Shown piece after piece: positions 42,518 through 51,412 of a DNA stretch of 64,000 bases. The DNA comes from Ezakiella sp. (GTDB lineage Bacteria > Bacillota > Clostridia > Tissierellales > Peptoniphilaceae), in the NCBI GenBank assembly GCA_022778715.1, contig JALFRW010000007.1:1-64000 (forward strand). The letters run 5' to 3'. Numbering within the stretch: position 1 is the first letter of the stretch; each line of letters opens with the position of its first letter. A program made the position numbers and the translations under genes. The notes under the pieces were generated by a model. The model searched no databases, was not told the origin of the DNA, and worked only from the letters and a program-made list of their open reading frames with translations.

Positions 42518-43969
42518 CTATTTATGTAGGTTAGCTGAACGGCTATTTATCGCACAGGTTCCTTCTGAGTATTTTATTTTACTTATCCACTCACCTATAT
42601 TAACGTCAGGAATATCTACTATGTATGAAAAATCACTACTTGAATTTATGACCTTATCTATTGTTTTATCTTTATATTTTTCACATTCTAAAGCAGATAT
42701 TAAGTATCCATCTGTAGTTATATAGTATCCATTTACTGAGTTTAAAAGAATATTACATACATTTGGTAAATTACCTATTCCGTTAATATGTGCATCCAGT
42801 ACTCCAGTGTAATCATACCATTTTGTTTGAAATTTATCTATATTTTCTATATCATCTAATAAATACTTTATGTCTTCGCTGTTTTTATCCATTTTTAATT
42901 TCGTTGGAATTTGCTTTATTAGATTATTATCTATTCTTCTGTGTTTATATTCCTCAAATAAATCATGTGGCATAAATGAAGCAGAAAAAGATGGTTCTAT
43001 GTATCGATATAATCCCGGTATTCCATATATTTCTTTATCCATTTTTATTTCTTTTGCTTTCCACTTGTCGTATACCGGATGGCCTTCTTGGAATGCTGCA
43101 AGTCCTACTCGTGGGTCATTTCCACTTGGTCCAAACAAGTTAAATCCATCCCATTCAGGTGATTTTTTAACATATTTGAATTTTGGTTGGGTTGTGAACT
43201 CTAGCGGTGTTCCTTTAAAATAAGTTACTGATCCATCTGAGTTGTTTGTTACATCTGATTGGTATACATAAAAATTAGAATCTTTTTTAGGACTATAATA
43301 TACGCCTGGTTCGGACGGCAGCTCATCTCTCTTTGGGATTTTTTGACCACTTGCAGTTACCCAAGATAGGTTTTCTGTGTTAGTGTTTGCCTTTGTTGTG
43401 GTTTGTTGTGTTGGTTGTTGGGTGGTTTGGGTGGTGGTGCCTGCTCCCGGGGTTAAGGTTACTTCTTTTGTCTTTTGGTTCCAGTCGACTTTGAAGCCCA
43501 ATGTCTCTGCTATGTTTCTTATAGGTAGGAATGTGCGTTCGATGCTCGGGTCTACTTGTGCTGGTACATCTATCGTGACCATCTTGTCCCCGTCCCACAT
43601 AACTGGTTTGTTTAATGGGTAGGATATGCTCTTGCCGTTGTATGTGATGTCTACTATTTTATTTGTTCCGTCCCATTCGACCTCTGCCCCTTCAATTGCA
43701 TTTACTAGATCTCTTACTCCTATGCACGTTCTTCCATTTACTACTCTTAATCCGTCTTGCATCTTTTGGTCGATTCTTTCTTTATTGCCATTCTTGTTTA
43801 AGAATAATTTTATCTCTCCGTTGAACTTCGTTAACTCTTGTTTGATTGGTCTTACTTCACTAAATTTCTTTATTGCTTCTCTTGGTGCCGCTAGTGCTCC
43901 GGTTGTTATTATCTGTCCTAAGACTAAAAGTCCGATTGCCGTTTTCTTACTTGCTTTTTTGATTTGCAT
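42518..43969 (-). CDS. Secreted protein with copper-amine-oxidase N-terminal-like domain
   Basis: A 483-residue exported protein. The signal peptide MQIKKASKKTAIGLLVLGQI continues to about residue 28. Next comes a copper_amine_oxidase_N-type domain (family knowledge: a small domain common on clostridial surface proteins, not itself catalytic), with GRTCIGVRDLVNAIEGAEVEW, TFLPIRNIAETLGFKVDW and NQKTKEVTLTPG. A Thr/Gln linker (TTTQTTQQPTQQTTTK) leads to a C-terminal part of about 290 residues of no known family, containing GVYYSPKKDSNFYVYQSD. The 5' half has near 45-48% G+C by eye and the 3' half near 30%, suggesting a mosaic gene. The start at 43969 follows AAAGGAGG. A long structured leader precedes it. 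Confidence 0.8.
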   Translation of the reverse strand: MQIKKASKKTAIGLLVLGQIITTGALAAPREAIKKFSEVRPIKQELTKFNGEIKLFLNKNGNKERIDQKMQDGLRVVNGRTCIGVRDLVNAIEGAEVEWDGTNKIVDITYNGKSISYPLNKPVMWDGDKMVTIDVPAQVDPSIERTFLPIRNIAETLGFKVDWNQKTKEVTLTPGAGTTTQTTQQPTQQTTTKANTNTENLSWVTASGQKIPKRDELPSEPGVYYSPKKDSNFYVYQSDVTNNSDGSVTYFKGTPLEFTTQPKFKYVKKSPEWDGFNLFGPSGNDPRVGLAAFQEGHPVYDKWKAKEIKMDKEIYGIPGLYRYIEPSFSASFMPHDLFEEYKHRRIDNNLIKQIPTKLKMDKNSEDIKYLLDDIENIDKFQTKWYDYTGVLDAHINGIGNLPNVCNILLNSVNGYYITTDGYLISALECEKYKDKTIDKVINSSSDFSYIVDIPDVNIGEWISKIKYSEGTCAINSRSANLHK

Positions 43970-44291
43970 ATTTTTTCCTCCTTTAAATAAAAAAACTTTG
44001 ATTTTATTTTCAAAGTTTTGTACTAGAAAATTCAATTTTACATAAAAACGGTTAAAGAATAAGAAAATAATATTTTTACAACAAAATGGGCTCGGCTTTA
44101 ACCCATTAGCCAGGCTTTCATCCTGCTCGTTAAAGTGTTTTCCACTTTGCCAAGTTTTATCAGCTTGGCGATCTTTATGGTCTGTGTTGCGACTCAAGAC
44201 CGGATTTTTCATGTCCATTTTAAGCTTTCGCTTTGAAAATATTAATTTTTTTAGTTTAAAATAAATCAAAGTCTGTATATATTATCTATTA
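43970..44291 (-). ncRNA. Long structured 5' leader, possible cis-regulatory RNA
   Basis: Between the promoter (44298-44327) and the start at 43969 lie about 320 nt with several stable hairpins, read 5' to 3': AAGCGAAAGCTT near 44225; GGTCT...AGACC near 44200-44178; GCCAAG...CTTGGC near 44168-44148; AAAGTG gaaaa CACTTT near 44147-44131; CAGG...CCTG near 44122-44108; ATGGG...CCCAT near 44105-44087; and AAAACTTTGA...TCAAAGTTTT (44019-43992), just ahead of the ribosome site. The middle part is far richer in G+C than the flanks. The frame is open in phase with the gene by chance, but the translation has no protein character. It does not match any riboswitch class I can recall. Confidence 0.5.
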
Positions 44292-44297
44292 GGTTTT

Positions 44298-44327
44298 AAT
44301 ATACCCTATTTTTGTTTTCTTAAACAA
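44298..44327 (-). promoter_or_regulatory. Promoter of the secreted-protein operon
   Basis: TTGTTT (44327-44322), 18-bp spacer, TATATT (44303-44298), minus strand. It places the transcript start near 44291. Confidence 0.45.
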
Positions 44328-44348
44328 TTAATGAATTAAATTCTTGAA

Positions 44349-44385
44349 TGTCATTATAAATCATTTTTATTGATTTATAATGACA
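44349..44385. repeat. Perfect 15-bp inverted repeat upstream of the secreted-protein promoter
   Basis: TGTCATTATAAATCA (44349-44363) faces TGATTTATAATGACA (44371-44385) across 7 nt. It lies about 22 bp upstream of the -35 box, a place for a regulator site. It could also be a weak terminator. Confidence 0.5.
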
Positions 44386-44660
44386 TAGGTTTTGTGTGTG
44401 TATGTTTTTGTGATAGAAAATGAGGTGTAAATGAATGAAATTTTATTTGTGTATGAAAAAAGCTTTTTGTGGAATAATTTTTTGTTGATGGACGAATTTT
44501 AGTAAAAGTGGATAAATTTTGGTAAAAGTGGTATGTTTTTATGATAAAATGAATGATTTTTTTAATGCGATGTTTTTATTTTTTTGAAGTAATTTTTCAA
44601 ATCCTTAATTATATTTTTTGTTTTTATTTGAAATTTTTTGCTATTTTTATTATTTAAAAA
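44386..44660. other. AT-rich non-coding stretch
   Basis: Very T- and G-rich on the plus strand, with a near-repeat of TTTTGGTAAAAGTGG-like phrases near 44500-44530. No convincing frame or RNA gene is seen. Confidence 0.5.
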
Positions 44661-44694
44661 TCTCCCTTATTTCCGTTTCCGGATTTAAGGGAGA
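44661..44694 (-). terminator. Terminator behind the gene fragment
   Basis: TCTCCCTTA pairs with TAAGGGAGA across 16 nt, and five Ts follow on the minus strand. It lies 34 nt after the stop of the fragment at 44728. Confidence 0.75.
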
Positions 44695-44727
44695 AGTGCA
44701 ATTTTAGAAAACATATTTCTTTATTTT

Positions 44728-44907
44728 TTATTTATACAATTTCTTAAAAACTCCCTCTTGAAGTTCACAAAATTTCATAAATTCCTCAAATGTAAAATTT
44801 TGAGCACAATAAAATTCATCCACCAATTCAAAACGCTGTTTCGCGGCATCAATAAACATGAATAATATTCGCCGCCGGTCAGCTACAACGCTATGAAATT
44901 GTTGAAT
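44728..44907 (-). pseudogene. Remnant 3' end of an unknown gene
   Basis: An open frame of 59 codons closed upstream by TAG, with one possible internal ATG at 44859 (43 residues, MFIDAAKQRFELVDEFYCAQ at the start). It has no ribosome site. The translation looks protein-like (VVADRRRILFMFIDAAKQRF), and a proper terminator follows it. This suggests the surviving tail of a longer gene. I do not recognise the family. The 200 bp between it and the uvrA stop hold nothing clear. Confidence 0.4.
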
Positions 44908-45104
44908 CTAGAATCTATTAATATAATCTTTTAGAGCAAGTCTTACTAACCAAAAGTTTTTCCATTTCTTTGTTCATACTAATTTTCATCTATATCCATC
45001 GTCTTCTTTTTCTTTTTTTATAAGCCATAAAATTGTTAGAAATAAAACTATCACCTCTGCAATCCAATAGATTAATTAACCCTTATATCTATTCCCTTTT
45101 ATCC

Positions 45105-47927
45105 CTACTTTTTATTTAATATTTTTTTTAAAAACTGTCCGGTATAACTTTTCTTAACTTTTGCCACTTCCTCAGGTGTACCTGTTGCAATCACTCTTCC
45201 GCCGTTATCTCCCCCGTCCGGTCCCAAATCAAGAACATAATCGCAACATTTTATTACATCAAGATTATGCTCAATCACAACAACCGTATTTCCGCCTTCA
45301 GTGAGTTTTTGCAAAACTTCAATCAGTTTTTTAACATCTTCGCTGTGAAGGCCCGTTGTCGGCTCGTCCAAAATATAAATGGTTTTACCGGTTGAGCGTT
45401 TCGACAATTCAGTTGCTAGTTTCACTCTTTGAGCTTCTCCGCCGGATAGCTCCGTGCTGCTTTGACCAAGCTTTATATATCCAAGTCCGACATCTTTTAA
45501 AGTTTGCAGTTTTCTTTGAATAATCGGATGATTTTCAAAAAAATCACAGGCCTCATCCACGTTCATATCCAAAACGTCAGAAATATTTTTGCCTTTATAG
45601 GTAACGGCAAGCGTTTCTCTATTATATCTTTTCCCCTTGCAAACTTCGCAAGGCACGTATACATCAGGCAAAAAGTGCATTTCCACTTTTATAATTCCGT
45701 CGCCCTTACAAGCTTCGCATCTACCGCCTTTTACATTAAAACTAAATCGGCCTTTTAGATATCCTTTCGCTTTTGCCTCGGTTGTCATTGCAAAAATATC
45801 TCGAATGCCGTCAAACACACCCGTATAAGTTGCAGGGTTTGAGCGAGGAGTTCTGCCTATTGGGCTTTGGTCAATTACAACCACTTTATCAAGTGGCGAA
45901 TCGTAGCTTACTCCACCTGATTTACCCGGCTTAATTCTTGATTTATTTATATCCCTTGCTAAATTTTTATACAAAATTTCATTTATAAGCGTAGATTTAC
46001 CTGAGCCGGAAACTCCTGTTATTGCTGTCATAACTCCGATTGGAATATCTGCGTCAATGTTTTTTAAATTATTTTCGCACGCTTTTTTTATATGAATATA
46101 TCCTTTTTCAATTTTCGCTCTCTTTTTCGGAATTTCAATTTTCATTCTGCCCGACAAATAATTTCCGGTTATTGAATTGGTGTTTTGTTCCACTTGCTCC
46201 GGCGTTCCAAACGCAACCACTTCTCCGCCATGCACGCCCGCACCCGGACCGATGTCCAAAATATAGTCGCTCGCTCTCATCGTATCTTCGTCGTGCTCTA
46301 CAACAATCACGGTGTTTCCCACTTCTGTAAGCTCTCTGAGTGTAGCTATCAGTTTTTCATTATCCTTTTGGTGCAATCCGATTGACGGTTCATCCAGTAC
46401 ATATATCACGCCCACCAGTTTTGAACCAATTTGTGTTGCCAGTCTGATTCGCTGACTTTCTCCACCGGATAGTGTGCCTGCCATTCTTGAAAGCGTAAGA
46501 TAAGAAAGTCCCACAGATTTTAAAAAGTTAAGTCTCTCTTTTATTTCTTTTAAAATTTCTGATGCAATTAAATTTTCTGTGTGAGTAAGTTCCAGTTTGT
46601 CAAAAAAAGATATTTCTTTTTCCACGTCCAGATTTGTGAGTTCAAAGATATTTAATCCGCCAACTGTCACCGATAGTGCATTTTCGTTTAATCTTGCACC
46701 GTGACATTTAGGGCATGGAATACTTTCAATATAATCCTCAATTACATCGCGTACATAATCTGACGAAGAATTGTCATATCTATATTGTAAATTCGAAATA
46801 ACGCCCTCCCATGAACGAGTATATTGCTTAAAGCCTTTCGCTCCAAACGAGCCCTTTGCTTTAAAGCTAACATTGTAATCAGTTCCGTAAAGCAGATCAT
46901 CCATGAATTGCTTTGGCGCATTTTTAATTGGCTCTGTCAGCGAAAAATTGTATTTACTTGCAATAGCATCAAACAGCGACATATAAAAACCGTTTGGGTC
47001 TGTTGTGTAAACGCCGATTGCCCCTTCTCTAATTGAAAGATCTTTGTTTGGAATAACCAGGCTTTCGTCAATTTGTCTAAAATACCCGAGTCCATTACAT
47101 TTGTCGCACATTCCCATCGGATTATTGAAAGAAAAAAGTCGGGTTGATATTTCTTCAATAGCAATACCGCAATCAGTGCATGCAAATTTTTCTGAAAAAG
47201 GAATATCCTCGGCAGAAGTTCTCACGATTACATATCCGTCAGCAAGTTTCAGCCCTAATTCCATAGAGTCCACAAGTCTCTTTTCGATATTTTCTTTTAT
47301 AATAAGCCTGTCCACTACCACTTCGATTGTATGCTTATCCGTTTTTTTAAGTTTTGGCACATCTTCAATAGTGTACATATCTCCGTCAACAAAAACTCTC
47401 ACAAACCCGTCACGTTTTATGTTTTCAATTGTACTTTTAAATTCGCCTTTTTTATCTCTCACTATTGGCGAAACTATCATAATTCTTGTTCCAACTTCCA
47501 AAGTCATTATTTTATCAATCATTTGGTCAATGCTTTGTTTTTCAATCAATTTGCCACATTTTGGACAGTGAGCTTTACCGATTCGTGCATACAAAAGTCT
47601 CAAATAATCATAAATTTCTGTAATCGTACCCACTGTCGAACGTGGATTGTTCGATGTAGTCTTCTGGTCAATTGAAATTGCCGGACTCAGTCCTCCGATA
47701 TATTCTACAGCCGGCTTTGTCATGTTGCCCAAAAATTGTCTTGCATAAGATGACAAACTCTCCACATATCTCCTTTGCCCTTCAGCATAAATTGTGTCAA
47801 AAGCAAGACTGCTTTTTCCCGAACCTGAAAGTCCAGTGATAACTGTCATTTTATTTCTCGGAATATTTACATTTATATTTTTTAAATTGTTTTCGTGAGC
47901 ACCACGAATTTCAATATAATCTTCCAA
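45105..47927 (-). CDS. uvrA: UvrABC system protein A
   Basis: Damage-recognition ATPase of nucleotide excision repair. It has two ABC-type nucleotide-binding units (Walker A GLSGSGKSSLAF and GVSGSGKSTLIN) and two signature motifs (LSGGESQRIRLA and LSGGEAQRVKLA). It also has two zinc modules (CPKCGKLIEKQ and ACTDCG in the first half; CEACKGDGIIK and CEVCKGKRYN in the second). Length of 940 residues is normal. The start is TTG, with its Shine-Dalgarno AGGTGA formed by the uvrB stop region 4 nt away. Co-transcribed after uvrB. Confidence 0.97.
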   Translation of the reverse strand: MEDYIEIRGAHENNLKNINVNIPRNKMTVITGLSGSGKSSLAFDTIYAEGQRRYVESLSSYARQFLGNMTKPAVEYIGGLSPAISIDQKTTSNNPRSTVGTITEIYDYLRLLYARIGKAHCPKCGKLIEKQSIDQMIDKIMTLEVGTRIMIVSPIVRDKKGEFKSTIENIKRDGFVRVFVDGDMYTIEDVPKLKKTDKHTIEVVVDRLIIKENIEKRLVDSMELGLKLADGYVIVRTSAEDIPFSEKFACTDCGIAIEEISTRLFSFNNPMGMCDKCNGLGYFRQIDESLVIPNKDLSIREGAIGVYTTDPNGFYMSLFDAIASKYNFSLTEPIKNAPKQFMDDLLYGTDYNVSFKAKGSFGAKGFKQYTRSWEGVISNLQYRYDNSSSDYVRDVIEDYIESIPCPKCHGARLNENALSVTVGGLNIFELTNLDVEKEISFFDKLELTHTENLIASEILKEIKERLNFLKSVGLSYLTLSRMAGTLSGGESQRIRLATQIGSKLVGVIYVLDEPSIGLHQKDNEKLIATLRELTEVGNTVIVVEHDEDTMRASDYILDIGPGAGVHGGEVVAFGTPEQVEQNTNSITGNYLSGRMKIEIPKKRAKIEKGYIHIKKACENNLKNIDADIPIGVMTAITGVSGSGKSTLINEILYKNLARDINKSRIKPGKSGGVSYDSPLDKVVVIDQSPIGRTPRSNPATYTGVFDGIRDIFAMTTEAKAKGYLKGRFSFNVKGGRCEACKGDGIIKVEMHFLPDVYVPCEVCKGKRYNRETLAVTYKGKNISDVLDMNVDEACDFFENHPIIQRKLQTLKDVGLGYIKLGQSSTELSGGEAQRVKLATELSKRSTGKTIYILDEPTTGLHSEDVKKLIEVLQKLTEGGNTVVVIEHNLDVIKCCDYVLDLGPDGGDNGGRVIATGTPEEVAKVKKSYTGQFLKKILNKK

Positions 47928-47931
47928 ATAA

Positions 47932-49905
47932 TCACCTACCCATTTTATACAATTTATTTTCTAACTTTTTAATTTCGTCCCTAAATTCTGCAGCCGCTTC
48001 AAAATCCAATTTCTCTGCTCTTTCAAGCATATTTGCTTTAAGTTCACGAATCTTGCTTTCAATCTCTCCTGCTGATTGTTCCGCTTTTTCTGTCTTTATA
48101 GATTCGTTTTCTTTTAAAATTCCAATGACTTCACGAACATCTTTTACTATTGATTTTGGAGTAATATTGTGTGCGATATTGTACTCATTTTGAATTGCTC
48201 TTCTGCGCTCTGTAACCTCAATTGTAGTTTTTATAGAATCAGTAATTCTGTCTGCATACATAACGACTTCACCATTTGCATTTCTTGCAGCTCGTCCTAC
48301 AGTTTGGATCAGCGAAGTTTCAGAACGAAGGAATCCTTCTTTGTCTGCGTCCAATATTGCCACAAGAGAAACTTCCGGAAGGTCAAGCCCCTCACGAAGT
48401 AAATTTATACCCACAAGCACATCAATTTCTCCGGTTCTAAGATCTTTTATTATTTTCATTCTGTCTATCGTCTCTGTATCTGAGTGCATATAGCTCACTT
48501 TTATATTTAAATTTTTTAGATAATCCGTCAAATCTTCAGCCATCTTCTTAGTTAGAGTCGTGATAAGCACTCTCTCATTATTAGCAATTCTAGCATTTAT
48601 ACGAGATAACAAATCGTCAATTTGATTTTTGATTGGTCGAACAATAATCTTTGGATCCAAAAGTCCAGTTGGTCTTAAGATTTGTTCGGCCACAACTTCT
48701 GATTTTTCAAGTTCATATGCTCCGGGAGTTGCAGACACAAACAAAATATGTTTTATCAAAGATTCAAACTCGTTGAAATTTAGCGGTCTGTTGTCAAGAG
48801 CCGATGGAAGTCTGAATCCGTAGTCCACTAAAGTTTGCTTTCTTGATCTGTCGCCCGCATACATTCCTCTCACTTGCGGAATAGTTACATGAGATTCATC
48901 TGCAATAATCAAAAAGTCTTCCGGAAAATAGTCTATTAAAGTGTATGGTCTTGAGTCCGGAGCTCTCCCGGATAGATGTCTGGAATAATTTTCAATGCCT
49001 GAGCAAAAACCTATTTCTCTTAACATTTCAAGGTCGTATCTGGTTCTCTGTTCAAGCCTTTCTGCGTACAAAAGATGATCCCGGTCCCGCAGTTCTTTCA
49101 GTCTATCTTCTAGCTCATCTTCAATCGTTACGATTGCGCGTTTAACTTTTGCATCGGAGGTAGCAAAGTGTGACGCCGGGAAAATTGATGCATGATGTAA
49201 TTCCCCCAAAATTTCTCCGGTCATATGATTAATAGATGTGATTTTATCAATTTCATCCCCCCAAAATTCAACACGAATTGAGTTTTCACTTTCACTGGAC
49301 GGGAAAATGTCCAAAACATCTCCGCGCACTCTAAACGTGCCGCGAATAAAGTTCACGTCGTTTCTGACGTATTGGATTGCAGTTAGCTCTTTTATAACTT
49401 CATCCCTATCTTTTTGCATGCCGGGGCGAAGCGAAACCATAAGTCCGAGATAATCCTCCGGATCACCCAAACCATAAATACAGGAAACCGATGCCACAAT
49501 AATAACATCACGTCTTTCAAAAAGCGCAGCAGTTGCCGAATGGCGAAGTTTATCAATTTCATCGTTAATAGCTGAGTCTTTCGCAATATATGTGTCGGTT
49601 GACGGTACATAAGCTTCCGGTTGATAATAATCATAATAACTTACAAAATATTCCACGCTATTTTCAGGAAAAAAATTTCTAAGCTCCATGCAAAGCTGAT
49701 AAGCCAAAGTCTTGTTGTGCGCAATCACAAGAGTTGGCAAATTTGTTTGTTCTATAATATTTGCCATTGTAAAAGTTTTTCCGGAACCGGTAACTCCCTT
49801 TAACGTTTGATATTTGTTGCCGGCTTTTATTGAATTTACAAGCTTTTCAACAGCCTCCGGCTGATCTCCGGTCATTTTAAATTTTGAATGAATTTTAAAG
49901 TCCAT
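47932..49905 (-). CDS. uvrB: UvrABC system protein B
   Basis: DNA helicase-like subunit that verifies damage and hands it to UvrC. Walker A is [12 protein letters not shown]. The beta-hairpin region is [21 protein letters not shown], the DEAD-like motif is IADESHV, and motif VI is [13 protein letters not shown] motif occurs near the C-terminus ([14 protein letters not shown]). Length of 657 residues is normal. AAAGGAG precedes the ATG. No LexA/DinR-type box was seen upstream. Confidence 0.97.
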   Translation of the reverse strand: MDFKIHSKFKMTGDQPEAVEKLVNSIKAGNKYQTLKGVTGSGKTFTMANIIEQTNLPTLVIAHNKTLAYQLCMELRNFFPENSVEYFVSYYDYYQPEAYVPSTDTYIAKDSAINDEIDKLRHSATAALFERRDVIIVASVSCIYGLGDPEDYLGLMVSLRPGMQKDRDEVIKELTAIQYVRNDVNFIRGTFRVRGDVLDIFPSSESENSIRVEFWGDEIDKITSINHMTGEILGELHHASIFPASHFATSDAKVKRAIVTIEDELEDRLKELRDRDHLLYAERLEQRTRYDLEMLREIGFCSGIENYSRHLSGRAPDSRPYTLIDYFPEDFLIIADESHVTIPQVRGMYAGDRSRKQTLVDYGFRLPSALDNRPLNFNEFESLIKHILFVSATPGAYELEKSEVVAEQILRPTGLLDPKIIVRPIKNQIDDLLSRINARIANNERVLITTLTKKMAEDLTDYLKNLNIKVSYMHSDTETIDRMKIIKDLRTGEIDVLVGINLLREGLDLPEVSLVAILDADKEGFLRSETSLIQTVGRAARNANGEVVMYADRITDSIKTTIEVTERRRAIQNEYNIAHNITPKSIVKDVREVIGILKENESIKTEKAEQSAGEIESKIRELKANMLERAEKLDFEAAAEFRDEIKKLENKLYKMGR

Positions 49906-49917
49906 AATGCTCCTTTA

Positions 49918-49946
49918 TTGATAAAAACTAAATATTAATATAAAAT
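49918..49946 (+). promoter_or_regulatory. Promoter of the lipoprotein gene at 49964
   Basis: TTGATA (49918-49923), 17-bp spacer, TAAAAT (49941-49946). It lies in the 58-bp divergent gap with uvrB. Confidence 0.55.
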
Positions 49947-49963
49947 ATAGTGGAGGTGAAAAA

Positions 49964-51412
49964 TTGTCTAAATTAAAATATTTATTAATTGTAATTTCAT
50001 TTTGTTTAACAGGATGCAATTTGCTGATTAAGGACGAACCCCAAACCGGTATTGACTATGTGCCTCTGGAATACACTGTTTTATCCATAAAATATATAAA
50101 AAATATTGAATCCACAAAAACTGTAACACATTTAACGCATGTCGACAATTCAAATTACAAATTGTCAATCTACGCGCCGGTTACAAACGCAAGTAAAGTG
50201 AGCGTGAAAAATATAAAGATAAACGATAACGAAATATACATTGAACTGAACGGTTCCTCAAATCGTTCCAGGACGCTCAGCAGACCATATATTGAAGTTA
50301 TGATAACCGGAATAAATCCTTACAATGAACAAAACTACACTGCAAAAGTGATTTCAAATTATAATATTATCAAAAATAATTTGAGTGAAAGTGATGTATT
50401 AAAAATCATAACTCCTCTAAAATCAGACCCCGACGAACCGATTTTACTATCCAACCTTATCAAAAATTATAATGGACTCTATTGGAACATCAACCTCCTG
50501 ATGCTTGACTCCGACAATACAATTTTGTTGCACAAGATCGTTATTAATGATAAAACAAAGAAGATTGAACAAAATACAAAGATAAATATCAGCCAAAAAA
50601 TAGCTTACGGCAAAGTTCTTTGTGACGCAGAAAACAACAGCTTTTATTTTGTAAATGGTGAAAATTTGTTTTTATACGACCTAACTCAGAACTATCCAAA
50701 AGATCTAAATTTAAAAGTAAAAAATATGATCTCTTTTGCATTTGATGAAACGCAAAATAAACTATATATTCTAAATGAATCCGGCGGAATTGAAGTAATA
50801 AAGAAAGACGAAATCATAAAACAAATTCATCCTGAAACCGATGAAAAAATTCTGGATTTAAAAGCGTTTAACAACAAACTGGTACTCTTAACGGAAAATT
50901 CTAATCTGTATTTGTATGAAAACGAAAAATCGGAAAAAATATTGCAAATAAATAAAGATATATTTAATTTTGATTTTAACAGCGAAATCGTTTATTGGTC
51001 AGGCAGCGACCTGTTTAATTCCAAAATTTTTAAACTGAGCAAATCCCAAAATCCTGTCTTTATCGATAAAGGTGCCAGTCCAATCATTTTAAATGATAAA
51101 ATATATTATATAAAAAATTCCGAGTCAACAAGCACTATCGTGAGTTACAATTTAAAAACCGGCTTATCTTTAGACGTTTGCAGCTCTGAAAAACTGAAAT
51201 TTGTATCTAAAAATAAAAACTCCATTCTTTTTATGGAAACCAAAAATAGCAAAAGTAAAATATATGAACTAAAAGATGATATCTACAAATATGTCATTCC
51301 AATTCAAGATGGCGTTGTATACTCGAATTTCGGGGACGGCATTTACATCTTAAATCAAAATGACACTATTTTTAAACTGGATTTAAATAAATATTTAAAT
51401 GCAATAGATTAG
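49964..51412 (+). CDS. Lipoprotein of unknown function, probably beta-propeller-like
   Basis: A 482-residue lipoprotein: signal MSKLKYLLIVISFCLTG, then the lipobox Cys18. The mature part is rich in short beta-strand repeats of the kind KLYILNESG, NKLVLLTENSNLYLYENE, DKIYYIKNSES and GIYILNQND, each spaced about 40 residues, as in a WD/PQQ-like propeller. I recognise no exact family. The start is TTG behind GGAGGTG. It lies divergent from uvrB. Its TAG stop directly abuts the stop of the convergent vanW-type gene with no spacer and no terminator. Confidence 0.7.
   Translation: MSKLKYLLIVISFCLTGCNLLIKDEPQTGIDYVPLEYTVLSIKYIKNIESTKTVTHLTHVDNSNYKLSIYAPVTNASKVSVKNIKINDNEIYIELNGSSNRSRTLSRPYIEVMITGINPYNEQNYTAKVISNYNIIKNNLSESDVLKIITPLKSDPDEPILLSNLIKNYNGLYWNINLLMLDSDNTILLHKIVINDKTKKIEQNTKINISQKIAYGKVLCDAENNSFYFVNGENLFLYDLTQNYPKDLNLKVKNMISFAFDETQNKLYILNESGGIEVIKKDEIIKQIHPETDEKILDLKAFNNKLVLLTENSNLYLYENEKSEKILQINKDIFNFDFNSEIVYWSGSDLFNSKIFKLSKSQNPVFIDKGASPIILNDKIYYIKNSESTSTIVSYNLKTGLSLDVCSSEKLKFVSKNKNSILFMETKNSKSKIYELKDDIYKYVIPIQDGVVYSNFGDGIYILNQNDTIFKLDLNKYLNAID

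Noticed and set aside
43970-44269. Protein-coding N-terminal extension of the secreted protein
   Set aside because: The frame is open, but the translation lacks protein character, and a clear ribosome site and signal peptide start at 43969.
43970-44291. Cyclic-di-GMP-I riboswitch
   Set aside because: Some local similarity (CGCCAAGCTG-like phrase), but the GEMM core with its GAAA tetraloop and receptor is not present in order.
47044-47571. 175-residue plus-strand frame opposite uvrA
   Set aside because: Lies wholly inside uvrA on the other strand, no ribosome site, low-complexity Ser/Ile-rich translation.
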